From Utricularia gibba (Eukaryota; Streptophyta; Magnoliopsida; Lamiales; Lentibulariaceae), in contig NEEC01000010.1 of the NCBI GenBank assembly GCA_002189035.1, forward strand, positions 3,162,001 through 3,226,000: a stretch of 64,000 bases of DNA, given 5' to 3'. The notes below the pieces were generated by a model. It saw nothing but the letters and a program-made list of their open reading frames with translations. It had not been told where the DNA came from and did not search any database. Shown in pieces: positions 46,707 to 58,200 of this stretch (positions are counted from its first letter, which is position 1; every line of letters begins with the position of its first letter). Made by a program: the position numbers and the translations under genes.

Positions 46707-48071
46707 TTACTCACTCCTGAGCTTCTTGCAGTCTACTCCATCTTCGACAAGCTGAAGGATGGCATCTTTCAACTTGTTGTAGTCATCGAGGGTGTTGTAG
46801 ACTTGATGGGAAATCCTGACGAACCCCGTCACAGGGCCTTTGGCATCTGTCGGTTCAATTATACCGTCTCTTGGTAACTGAAAATGTATGGGTACTTCAA
46901 CGCTGAAATGGTCTCTCAAATGCGTTCTTAAGCACAGTGCATCCTGAGCAGAAAAAATCTTCAATTTTGAAGGCAACCCAACCATCGCCATGCTATTACA
47001 CATCTCTGGAGGTGACCCGAGGCTAGTTCCCCAAGCCTTGGCCAACATTTGGCCCATTTCGACAACCTTTTCGTGGTTTCGTTTCTGAATCCCATCAATA
47101 CCACCTTCAAACTTGTTGACAAAGTCTAGAGCTTCAGGTATAACTAGCTGAGAGCTGTAGTCTCTGGTTCCAATCCATCCGCTCTCTATGGCCAGTCCAT
47201 TTCCATATTCATGGGAGACAACAGGGTGGTGTAAATCGGATACGTTCGACTTCCGGCAATACAAAACTGCAACTGAAGGAGGGCAGAAGAACCACTTGTG
47301 CAAATTGCTAACGTAGAAGTCAGCACCCACTTCCTTAACATCCACATGAATATTCCCTATAGTGTGTGCAGCATCTACGAATACCTTTTCAACACCTTCA
47401 TCTCTACAGATTTGAACGATTTCACGAACAGGAATCACAACGCAAGGCATGGATGTTATATGGTCAATGATCGCTAACCTTATTTTCATCCCACTAGCCT
47501 TACCCTCGGTCAATACCTTGCGAAACTCATCGATGATTTCTTCGTTGGAATTCACAGGAAACGGAAGGTCAACCACAATCACAGATCCCCCGGCACGTGT
47601 AACGTACGCCTCAATCGACTTCCGAACAGCCTGATAAGCACAGTGGAACATGACAACGGCGTCGCCCTTCTGAAAACGGCCCTCGGCGAAAGCCCATCCG
47701 ACATGCTGAAGTACAATCGCGGCGCCGGTGGTAGCATTATCGACGATGGAAATCTCGTCAACGTGATCCGCATTAATCAGATCCTTGATTAAATGACGCG
47801 AATTGAGAATTTGGGGCTGGAGGTTATTGTAGACGAAATAGTCCGGCTGAGCAAGGAATCGGAGCTGCCAACGCCTCTGAGCCTCAAGTATGGAGGCCGG
47901 GCAGCTACCGAAGCTGCCATTATTCAGGCGAGCGACGCCAGGCTGGTGGTGAGCGAACTCCTCACGGATTTCCGATTCCGTTATGATTGAGAGCTTGGGC
48001 TTCTTCGAGGCGCGGCTGTTGTAGCCGTTCGTCTGGGCGAGCGGCTCCTCCGCCAAGCCGGAATTGTTCAT
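46707..48071 (-). CDS. LCD: L-cysteine desulfhydrase (PLP-dependent)
   Basis: Single-exon gene, 454 aa. Fold type I, aminotransferase class V enzyme that splits L-cysteine to H2S, pyruvate and ammonia; plant LCD makes signalling H2S. Motifs: GVARLNNGSFGSCP (45-58), DNATTGA (PLP phosphate contact), HITSMPCVVIPV, VFVDAAHTIG (Asp233 pairs with the PLP ring nitrogen) and SNLHKWFFCP with Lys259 as the Schiff-base lysine; GWIGTRDYS follows. N-terminal KKPKL could be a nuclear signal. The start is the MNNSGLAEEP ATG at 48069-48071; the frame upstream is open but not ATG. The call follows plant At3g62130-type proteins (from memory); isopenicillin epimerase-like is the generic alternative name. Confidence 0.92.
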   Translation of the reverse strand: MNNSGLAEEPLAQTNGYNSRASKKPKLSIITESEIREEFAHHQPGVARLNNGSFGSCPASILEAQRRWQLRFLAQPDYFVYNNLQPQILNSRHLIKDLINADHVDEISIVDNATTGAAIVLQHVGWAFAEGRFQKGDAVVMFHCAYQAVRKSIEAYVTRAGGSVIVVDLPFPVNSNEEIIDEFRKVLTEGKASGMKIRLAIIDHITSMPCVVIPVREIVQICRDEGVEKVFVDAAHTIGNIHVDVKEVGADFYVSNLHKWFFCPPSVAVLYCRKSNVSDLHHPVVSHEYGNGLAIESGWIGTRDYSSQLVIPEALDFVNKFEGGIDGIQKRNHEKVVEMGQMLAKAWGTSLGSPPEMCNSMAMVGLPSKLKIFSAQDALCLRTHLRDHFSVEVPIHFQLPRDGIIEPTDAKGPVTGFVRISHQVYNTLDDYNKLKDAILQLVEDGVDCKKLRSE

Positions 48072-48612
48072 CCTCCCCGACAAAAACTTATGGCTGCCTA
48101 GCTAGGGCTTTTGACTCCCCCTCTGTGTTTGCAAGTTGCAATTGCTCCATTTATCCCACAGATGCTACCTTCGCTACACGCTCACTCAGATATTTTTATC
48201 CCCCTTTGAGAGATTATTTATGTCACACGGAGCCACCGGTTTTGGTAAATTTATATCTGAAATTCATTTTGGGAAATGCCATTTTTGCTTTCATTTCTTC
48301 TTTTAATAATTATTTCAAATTAAAAAATAATTAATATATATATTTTTACAAATATATATTTAAAATAATATTACATTTAATAGATATATTTATAACAATA
48401 AATAAGTAAAATTTACATGGGAATAATTTTTGAAAAAACACACTTGAAGAAATTATCAATACACGAAAATATTTCAATATAAATGTTCATCATTCAGGGA
48501 GATGAATGAATGCAACAGTATGTATCCTTGCGGATGAGCAGCCATAAACAGGGCTGTCTTTTTAGACAAAGCCACATACCTTTTGTTTTTCTTACCCTTT
48601 GTTTCCTTGCTG
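48072..48612. other. Spacer with AT-rich core
   Basis: No gene supported. 48300-48420 is almost pure A/T. The rest holds the desulfhydrase 5' flank and the 3' UTR of the DHHC gene. Confidence 0.5.
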
Positions 48613-50842
48613 CTATCTTGGGGAGTTTTCATTGTCATGATTCTTCAGGACATCCCTCAACAGTTGCTTGGAAATATGAGTTTCTAGTTCTCTTGAGACT
48701 GCTGTTAGCTTCAGGTCAAAATCACTTTTGTGCTTGAGCTTTGGTGATGCAGCCTGCTGCTGCAAGGAGCAATGAAACCGTTTTCTGGGACTGGAGAACT
48801 GTCTCGGTGAACCAAAAGGCCTCCTCCCGTCTTGTGAGCAAGATGTTGATGATGCATCTTTGTTTGAGTTTATCAGCAGTCCGCTCTTTGTCTCGAGAGG
48901 CAATGGCTTTAGCGGATCCCTGCCTGTCTTGGAATCATGGCTCGAGGCTTTCTCCCTCGCCTGTAGAACTTCTTCCCTCTTCAGGTTGGTGAGTTTCCAA
49001 GGATCAAAGAATTCATGAAACCCTTTGGTTTCTTTTGAGGTAGATTTGGATAACATTTTCTGCACAATCTGTGACATGTTGTAGTGAATGCAGGTTCTCT
49101 CCTTCAAAAGTGAACAAAACCGACAGATAAGAGATGCATACATGTGAATGTTGCTTCATTCGGCCATTGCACATCATCCATGAAATGGCAGCTGGTGTTT
49201 CACATTTTTCTGGTTCCAGTACTTCATCTTCATCTTCGGATGAGAAGTCTGAAGAGTCATCAGACATCTCGAAGTTGAGAGATCGGTTTTCTTCCCTCAT
49301 GGCTAAAATGAAATCGTATGTCGAAATTCCCTGCATAGATTCGGTCTGAGAGATCGAAAATTATTGACTGGAGGAGTCTGAAGTCCTTGAGAAGGATACC
49401 TTTCTGATAAGAACAACATGAAAGAAGAACAGTTGTCCTAGAGCCGCCACAGTGTATGAAGTGAGTGCAACCAGCAGAATCTGTTGGTTCAAAACCAAAG
49501 ATGATGAATATTATGAGCCTCTCGAAAATAAGGCAAAAGTGAATCCTTGAGGAGACTCAGTGTAGAAAAATATGAAAGATTACACAAAATGTAGCAAGGG
49601 CTGCTCGTGGGAAGTTTCTGTAATGCCTTCTGTTCAACTCCTCTTCTATGCCCTTGCTATCAGCAAAACACCTGATGAATACTGCAAGTGCAGTACCGGA
49701 TTCCAGAACAAGCTGAAGGAGTAATCAGAAACAATTTCGGGTGAGGAGATAGATGCAAAGAGGAAATAAGAATCGAAGAGCAGAATCAAAAACAACTAAC
49801 CATTATCAAAAGGAAGATCATCAGAAGAAAGAATGTGGCATAGTTCTTTTTCCCAACGCAATTGTTCAGCCACTAAAGAAATTAGGATGCGAAAAAAACA
49901 AAAGGAATTATGTGAAGCTGATAGTAGAACTAGACAGATTGCATGTCCTGCAATGTAATCTTACTCTGCAATGGTGATCAAATCCCTCAACGCACCGATT
50001 ACATGTCCTGCAATGCTTGCTGTACTTGTTCACCTGAACATGAAAGGTTCAATATGAGTAATGTATATACTCATTAGTAAACATAAAATCTGTAGGGGAA
50101 TTTGCGAAACCTCGAAATCACAAAGATTACAGAATGAGATCTCGTTGTCTTTCGGGTTAGGAGTGACAGAATCATCTTGCAAGACGAGTGGGAATGGTAA
50201 AAGAGGCTCCATGTGTATTTTAGTTGTTAAAGGATCCAGGTACTTTCTTCTTATGCAAGTCCTTAGAATCTTCAGCTCAATTTTTCTTAGGAATCTCAAC
50301 AGTATTCTTCCAAGAATGTAACCATTATTGAGCTTTGAAAGCGCAGACTTTTTGCAAGGTCTCTTCTTTTTGAATCGGAGCCGGGTTTTATCCCCCGGAT
50401 CAATTGCCGCGCATCGTATAAACAAAAGAGCAGCAGCAACTGCCTGGAAATAGCATCAAAAGGAGTCTATCAAGAGAATCCTACCGTGCTGATTTTAATG
50501 AGGTGAGACTTGAACCTACCACGAAGGAGAATACACTGTTGAGTGCAATCTCAGCGATTCTCTGTCCGATAAGAAGTCCGGGAAAGCAGTAAAAAGCCGC
50601 AACTAGGAAACAAAAAACAGCCATACCCACAATCTGAAAATGGGGTAAAACCAGGAATGCAGTCACCACAATGGATAACCGAACTTAGAAATAACAGGAT
50701 CTGGAGCTCATTTTTGCAAATCCGAACAAAGATTCATCAATTTGGAACACCAGATGAAAAAGTAGAATGAGATCAAAACCTGCAAAAGGTTAAAAGGGCG
50801 TTGCCAGCCATGGCGCCTGGTTTCGTAGGCGGCTAGTGGCAT
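48613..50842 (-). CDS. DHHC-type protein S-acyltransferase
   Basis: Membrane palmitoyltransferase that acylates protein cysteines. Nine exons: 50842-50780, 50633-50520, 50443-50111, 50033-49965, 49872-49801, 49712-49584, 49480-49400, 49345-49142, 49059-48613; GT-AG, all phase 0, 503 aa. The catalytic CRD is HCRTCNRCVEGFDHHC (DHHC at about 189-192) then WLNNCVGKKNY. Four hydrophobic spans flank it: VGMAVFCFLVAAFYCFPGLL, NSVFSFVAVAAALLF, FFLLMIFLLIMLV and TFCILLVALTSYTVAALG. Between spans 2 and the CRD is a basic loop (RLRFKKKRPCKKSALSK). The cytosolic C-terminal tail is long, Ser-rich and charged, ending DFDLKLTAVSRELETHISKQ, as in the plant PAT19-22 group. N terminus MPLAAYETRRHGWQRPFNLLQ matches that group. 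Confidence 0.94.
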
Positions 50843-51397
50843 CCGGAACCTCGTGCAAAAGCTGATGCTTGATACTGAGAACAAGAAGAAGAAGAAGAAA
50901 GAAGGGCTTCTCCGGCTTGACCAATTGATTCCCAACGGATAGAAAAGGGAAAATAGTAAATGTCTTTGAATTTGAAATGAAGCGGAAAACTTTTGAAAAT
51001 TTACCTTTCCTACCCCACTACTTTTATCTTATTACATTTACACCCACTCAGTATGTTTCAAGAGGTGGGCTGCTTCTGCACATCTTCAAATTTCATCACA
51101 CTACCAATCTGCATACATAACTAACACATTCATTCCTGCAACTTCATATCAGCCGGCTGGTTCCATTGTGCTGATTCCACTGGTTTTTTGTTATCCTTGG
51201 TTCCAACATTTGGAGCCAGAATTCCGATGGGATTGAACCGGAACCATGATTCGGTTCCATTTCGAACCAGACATGGCTTCAAAAATGAAAAACATGAAAG
51301 AAGAGATGCATGGGATTGGTGTGAATGAGAAAAGCTTTGGGGTACTCTGAATCATTCCTCAACTCTTGTAGCTTTTGGAGTAGTCATACACTTGATC
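50843..51397. other. DHHC gene promoter and protoporphyrinogen oxidase 3' flank
   Basis: No gene supported. Purine- and pyrimidine-rich tracts (AAGAAGAAGAAGAAG near 50884) mark the DHHC 5' UTR. The rest is the 3' UTR of the next minus-strand gene. Confidence 0.45.
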
Positions 51398-54300
51398 TCA
51401 TCTGTATGCATTTTGTGAGAGGTAGTTTGTTACCTCAGCAGCCATTTCATAGGCGCCCTCTACGCATCTTCCGAGAGCAACTCCAGACACGTAGTTGCCT
51501 CCCAGAAACAGCCCTTTGAAGCCACCATTGCTCAATGCAGCTCGGGCGTTGGACAGCACGTCTAGATGACCGATTGTGAACTGTGGAATTGCTCGGGGCC
51601 AGATACGCACGCCGAGCACATGTGGGTCTGATGCATTGGATTTGATGAGCATTTTCCTCAGATCACGATCCACCGCCTCCACGAGCTGGCTTTCTGTCTG
51701 ATGAAGGAGAAAGCATTAGTGAGCAAAGGAACTGAAGGATGGAATCAGGTCCCATTCTAAATTTTCTTTAAAACATTTTTGACTCTTGATCAGCAAACTT
51801 TAGATTTGTAACGAGATTTCATTCAAGTCAAAGATATGAATCCAAAAACCAATATGATTCAAAAGCAAACGTTAGATTTGTAACTTGCTATACTAATAGT
51901 ACGCTCTTTTCAGTTCAAGAATGCAGCTAAATCGACCAAGACAGGCAAAAAATGGTCGAAAACTGCGTGATACCTTTGAAACAATTCCGGTATTGGTGGC
52001 TCCACCAATGTAATTCAAAAGAAGAACTCTTCCAGGTGGAGCACGGTTGGGGAAGAGTGCTGAACTGTATATTGTTCCTGAAGGATGAAAGAAAAATATT
52101 TGCTCAGTTTAATGGCAAGTATTTGCCATGCAAAAGAACAAAAGACAATGTCATGACTTTTGGTAACAGGGAATTATTATTCAGAAGTAACTTCCTGTAG
52201 AGCACATACCCAAAGTTTCTACTCCTTGAGAACGGGGATGCAGTTGGCCAAACCCCTTCAATTCACCATCAACCAAACGATCTTCACGAATGGCTTCTTT
52301 TGGATAAGAAATAGTAACTGCTGCAACAGGTGGGTAATAAAACTTCGATAGCTCATCTGCTGCCACGGCCTGCAAAAAAAGGCAGAAATATTATGAGAAG
52401 TTGTTTCCTATGATATCCAGTAAAAACCATCAGTATCAACAAATCCTGACATCTAAATTTGTCAGAATCATTTCAATAAGAAGGAACAAGCAAACACATG
52501 TTCATCAAAAAGGTAATGCAAAAACCATAAGAACTTAGCAGCATACCATTTTAATTTACAAAACATTTTTTCAGTGGATTTATGTAAAATCGAAAAAAAA
52601 ATATCACATGTGGATCATGTAGGTATACCGAAAGTGGCTGCAATATGGTACTTGCTGTATATGATGGAATTGTCAACACAACAGTTCTGCTCCGAAGAGA
52701 AACTGTTCCTTCAGGGGTTGCATAGGTTAATGAATACCCTTCATTCCGCAATGAAGAGATAGTCTCAAGTCTCCAGGACAATTTGACTTTTTCACCTAAG
52801 CTAGAAAAATGAAATCATGCATATGAGTGAAATATGCGTACACAAAATTCTGTTCAGTATAACTTGCTTCCTTGAATATATTTAAGCAATCTCAATGGAT
52901 ATGCAGGTCCATACTGACGTCAAAATTCCTCATTTTTATAAGAAAAGTCACCATGTTAACGTTAGCTACACCATGTTGGAGTCATCCAGTAATAAAAAAA
53001 AATGGCTGTTTCTCCCTGTTTTGATATATGGATTAGTGCCAGGTTAGTGGCACAACACCACCAAGAATAGATAGGTTTCTTCATAATGCACAAAAAACAC
53101 AGATGCTTTTAAGAACTTTAAGAAACTGTAAAGCATTCTTAGACTAGCGGAAGAGAAGAACCTATCATAAAATTCTAAAGTACGATAAACCTTGAGGGAA
53201 TCATTATAGTACCTTTTCGAAATTGCATTAGGCAACATCATCAGGCCCTTCTTAAATGATCCAACAGTTTGGCCTTGTGGTTTGGGTAGACGACTGCATT
53301 ACAAACTCAATCAAACTTCACTGATTAAAGCAATAAAAAACCTATCGCCATCAGAATAGTCAACAAAAACATGCCTGAGAAAAAAAATGCGCGTGCTAGA
53401 TTGCTAACAGTCATTAGAAAGTATATCAACCATTCAGATAACATTTTGTCATATCGATCCTTGCAATGCAGTCTATACAGCCCTATCCTAATGCAAGGCA
53501 ACCAAATGTGTTTCTAAGCTAGGGGCTTTACTCCCTTTAAATGTTTCCAGCCACAGTAGGCACGTTGAAGCTAGACTTGTTTTAACTCCCAAACAAAACA
53601 GCACGCACTTAATCACTTACGGATCTCGAGGAATCTTAGGAGCGCGAGATTTTTCCTGAATAGCCTTAAAGGTTCCACCAATAATGCTTCCACCATTTTT
53701 CTCTAGTTGCCAAACTTTTCCAAAAGCTGCCTTCATACTTAGCTTTGATGGATCACCGGCGTAGACACCTTTGTGAAAGAAAAAACAAATATATTACAAA
53801 ACACTACGTAAATGATATGTTTTCTGAAAGAAAGGATTTTGGATATTACAAAGTGTTCGCCTCATAACATTCAAAAGGAGAGAGGAGTACCAGAGCAGAA
53901 GGGCTCAATTAACCTTTCAAAGACTTCATCACCAAGATTCCTCCGGACAAACTCCTCCACTGACTCCTCGTAACCCTGTTTCGAGTTAAATGCATTCAGC
54001 GCGCCAAATCAAAACCACACATGTCGAAAAGGAACTAAAGATGAATTTGCCACAAACTGGTGGGGACGCGCGAAGACCAATTGCGCCAAGGCCAGCTCTG
54101 ATTTTACCAGGAAAGCTCATCAAATCGAAGAAAGGCAAATCTGTCGGGTTGGACGGTACGGGCCTCAGCTTTCCATCCCAGAATACAAAACGAGGAGCAG
54201 TTGGGTCACCCAAAACAAGTTCATCTTTTAACCCACTGTCCACCTGCAATCATAATGTTAAAAGCAAGGACAATGCGAACTTCAAGGCAGCACCAGTAAA

Positions 54301-54723
54301 ATGAAATTGTACAGAGGCGCTCACCACCATGGTAAGGATAGGATCAGAGGGTTGGAAGCTGTTAGGACCTTCTTCCCAAAGATAACCATCATTCTCAACA
54401 GTGGTGATATTCCCCCCCACTCGTTCTCTGGCCTCCGTCACCACCAAATTGGTGCCGCGGTACTTGGTGGAAAGGGCTTGGGCTATACAGAGTCCACTGA
54501 TCCCAGCCCCGACGACGACGCAATCCAGAATCGGCATTTCGTCGCTGCTCCCAGAAGAAGACGCTATAGCCGGGGTGCCCTCAGCAATGGAGCACCGGAT
54601 TCTTCTCCGATTCCGGTAAGCGTGGCGAGGAATCGAGAAGGATGAAGGAGAGACAGAAATCTGAGCATTCGAAGAAATGAATGGCGAGGCGAGATGGCAG
54701 TGGGCGACCGCAAAGCCACCCAT
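51398..54723 (-). CDS. PPOX1: Protoporphyrinogen oxidase, plastidic (PPO1 type)
   Basis: FAD enzyme oxidising protoporphyrinogen IX to protoporphyrin IX in chlorophyll and haem synthesis. Nine exons: 54723-54325, 54243-54058, 53975-53891, 53768-53621, 53293-53213, 52800-52629, 52369-52210, 52077-51974, 51697-51398; GT-AG, phases consistent, 544 aa. Residues 1-45 are a Ser/Arg-rich transit peptide ([19 protein letters not shown]). The FAD motif is [10 protein letters not shown] (69-78), followed by [12 protein letters not shown] and [34 protein letters not shown] and the C-terminal [23 protein letters not shown] are family signatures. The C-terminal ending NYLSQNAYR is close to other plant enzymes. 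The start is the first ATG before the transit peptide. The frame is complete with no lesions, unlike some neighbours. Confidence 0.96.
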
Positions 54724-55243
54724 CGTCAACAAAGCGAAAGCTAAACCTAACTCAGACAAGGCAATGGAGAACGCGATCAATGGCCGATGGGTACCGGCAA
54801 ACGCCAACTGATAGAGAGAAGAGAAAATCTCCTTACCGCCACGTGGATGGATAAAACAGGTTTGCGGGTTACTGTTATTACAATTCAAAAATTATTATTA
54901 TTATTATTAATGCGAACTCATTTCACCCATGGGAGCTGCCACCGACTCCAATTATTCATAATTTATAATGCAATATATTTTTCTAAAAAAGGGGTTTCAT
55001 TTCTCTATGACATCCCCTAGAAAATTGGGAAGAAAGCGGTGGAGATGATGATGAGGAGAGTTCCCCCAGCTCGATGCTCCTCTCTATGTGTGCAGCATGG
55101 CGCTTGCTATTCAGTGTTGTGTATCCATTACATGGCTGGGCAGCCCACAGACAGCTGCCAGGTTTGAGCTGTGGCATGTACACTCGTCCACACACGAAAA
55201 GTAGTGTAGTGTATGGGGTGTGGCGAGGAAGACCAAAATGATC
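54724..55243. other. Protoporphyrinogen oxidase promoter and paladin 3' flank
   Basis: No gene supported. A short ATT microsatellite (about 54890-54909) lies in the spacer. The part near 55243 is paladin 3' UTR. Confidence 0.45.
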
Positions 55244-58200
55244 TCATTTATCTATTCTGATGTTGCTACAGAGGTGTCTGAGTTCAGGCCTTGCTTCCAT
55301 CCAAGATGTGAAGCTTGTCTCACTCGGGGACGTGCTGTACAGGTATGATCTGAATGCAATCAAGAAGAAGTATCGCCTGCGGGAGCAACAGAACAGAATA
55401 ATGGGGTTATCTGATGAACTCGAGAATGGATGGCGTGAGGGAGTAGTAAAAGAAGGTGAACCTTAGAGCCTTGACGCCCATGTCCATGAGGAACGCTCGC
55501 TGCTCATCGTTTCCATCTGGGAGCTTTTCAAGTTCTTTGTAGTAGTGAAGAATATCATCTCTCAGATGTCCGGACCCAGCACACCTTGCCAAGAACATGG
55601 GAGTACATGTTAGTACCTTAACAAACACTATCATCTAGGAGACTATGGATTCCAGGTGCGCAAATGCAAATTGCATTGTTCGAAGGTTAGCACAGAATTG
55701 AGATGCAAGTAGGGGATAAATTAGCAAGGGAGGATTGGCGATTTTGAGCATTTGAACGCTGAATAGTGAGCAAAATCAAGATGGTACAGGAAGCAAAAAA
55801 AGAAAACCTTACTGGTCTATCACAAGGTCCACGTCTGCTTTGCTCTCGGGGCCATGAACCAGGACCCTTATTAGGCTCAGAATGTCTCTATAATCAACCA
55901 TTTTGCGTGTTGCATCATCAGGACTGAAATTTTCATCCAGAAAATTAGGTGAATGTGAAGTTCCGGTTGATCTAGGGGAATGCAACGGCAGTCTTTTATT
56001 TGCTTCAAGACTTAGACATGTAATAGCCATAGCATATGCAACCCTCCAAACCCTGTGTGTGATACAAAAAGATAGGACCCTGCAGAGCTAGAAAGACAAG
56101 GAAAAGAGTCCATGGGTTAACCAGATTGGAACTGACACGTCGAAACTAGAAAATAGAGTGCCATTGAAAATCTAGATGGCAAGATACAAAACTAAAAGTA
56201 AATTTTTTAACTTTATTGAAGTGGTAAGAGAAGATGTGAGCATTTCTAGAGCATACACATTTACTTGTTTCAAGAAACAAGAAAAGAAAAGAAATACTCA
56301 CTCATCCTTCCGGTATTGGATTGAATCAACGTCCGAGGCTAGAGCTTCTCTCTCCCTGGTTAATGGAATTCTCTGGTATGCTATATTGTATCCTTCACGC
56401 TTCAGAATTTCATAAACTTCTGATGGCGTCTTAATATCATCCAAAAAAACATTTTCCCAGTACCCAATGACAGCAGTCTGCTTCAACTCAGAGTTGTATT
56501 CTTCACGGTGTAAAAGCATTCTACCACCAGATAGTTTTATCTCAGAAACGATATCTTCCTTCAGACGTCCCTCCATGTTTTCCACCTGTAAAATGGAAGA
56601 TAAATAAAGAAATCGAACATATTTCAGTTAAATCCTTTATCCCCACTGAGAAATTCCCATAGAGGGCGTACCGCTGAGCCAGTGATCCCTACGTGCTTCA
56701 GAGTGTCAACAGGATTACTCAATTCCCTCAGAACAAAAGGGATATTGTTGATGTAAACAACAGCTTCTTCTCTTAAATCTGTTAAAACTACTTTCTCAGA
56801 AACACCTCCTGATGAGCATTTAGCACCAAGGAAGCCTAACATGTGTTTAGCACCAGAAACTGTAGGGGTTGCCATGCTATAAACACGATATCCATCTACC
56901 TAAAATTTGTAAACAATAATGTAACATCAGACATCATTTTATGCGAATTACAATCTCATCATAAGAGAATAAAGTTTCCCCCAGGCCCCAATTTCTAAGT
57001 TCAAAAATTCTGAGAAATTTCATGCACTTGGTAACATGGATTCTCCTTGAAAACTACATCAACTGCAAGTTTTCTATGACAACAGAGTCTGATATGAACA
57101 TGCAAATATTTACATTTCACATGCTTACCTTGTGAACATGGAGCGCACCAGGAATTTGTATGTCGCTAGAAGTTTTCTGACCAGGAAAGAAATTCATCTT
57201 GAGAATAGAACCTTTTCCCAGAACCGAACCATTACGACTGTTAACAGTTGCCTCCATTACAGCATCTCCATGTTGAGACTCATGTGGAGCTCTTAGTTCC
57301 TCCTGTAATGAAAAGGTAAAATACAGTCAACGGGGGGTAGAGGTAAAAGGATGATTTTTCCAAAGTTTGTTCAATGGAAGAAGCTTTACAGGAATATTTA
57401 AGAATTGCCCAGGCCTTAATCTGATTGACCATTTCATTGATTGAAATTCAGGTTTTTGGTGTAGCCAACTCTTAAAACTCATTCTTGACTCTCCTTGTCC
57501 AAGAAAACCATCAAATGCTTCGCTTCCTAGGTATGCAGCAAAAGCAATTAAACGGAAATAACGCTCCAAGTACTCAGCACCCCGATTCAACGCCACTCTC
57601 CTTTCTCTGGGCTCCACATTCTGCTGATTAAACAGCTGCCTGTATTGCAAGACAGCTTGTCTTATATTCTGCAAAGCAGAACATCGATCAATTACAAAAT
57701 CTAATGCTTCTCGGCATACAGCCCCATTATCAAACAATCTTGTGATCTTTGAGAGTAATGGAATGTCATTAATCCCAAATGAATCAATGGGGCCTTCATT
57801 TGCACTTGATTTTTCTGGAATGTCGTTAATGTCCCTTTGCAAAGAGACATTATCCTCAATTTTAGAATCACAGCAAGAACCTGACTCTTTAGGTGAACAG
57901 AGATCAGAGAACACTTTAAGGGGCCTTCCAAAATCAATTCGAAGTTTCAGAAGGCAAGCAATAACTGTCCCCGTAGTCGTCCTTCCAATCCCCATCTACA
58001 AGGTTTTGAAGTGTAAGAATGATGACTATGTATTGGTCCCAGACAGCAGCATGAAGCAAATTAAAAAATACAACCTGACAGTTGAACACAAATGCTGTAT
58101 CCTTTGAAGCTGATAAAACGTTTGATGCCAAGGTGTCAAAATCAGAAGCGCTCGGAGCTTTACCATCAGTTATTGGCACTCGTGCGTATTTTATAGGGTA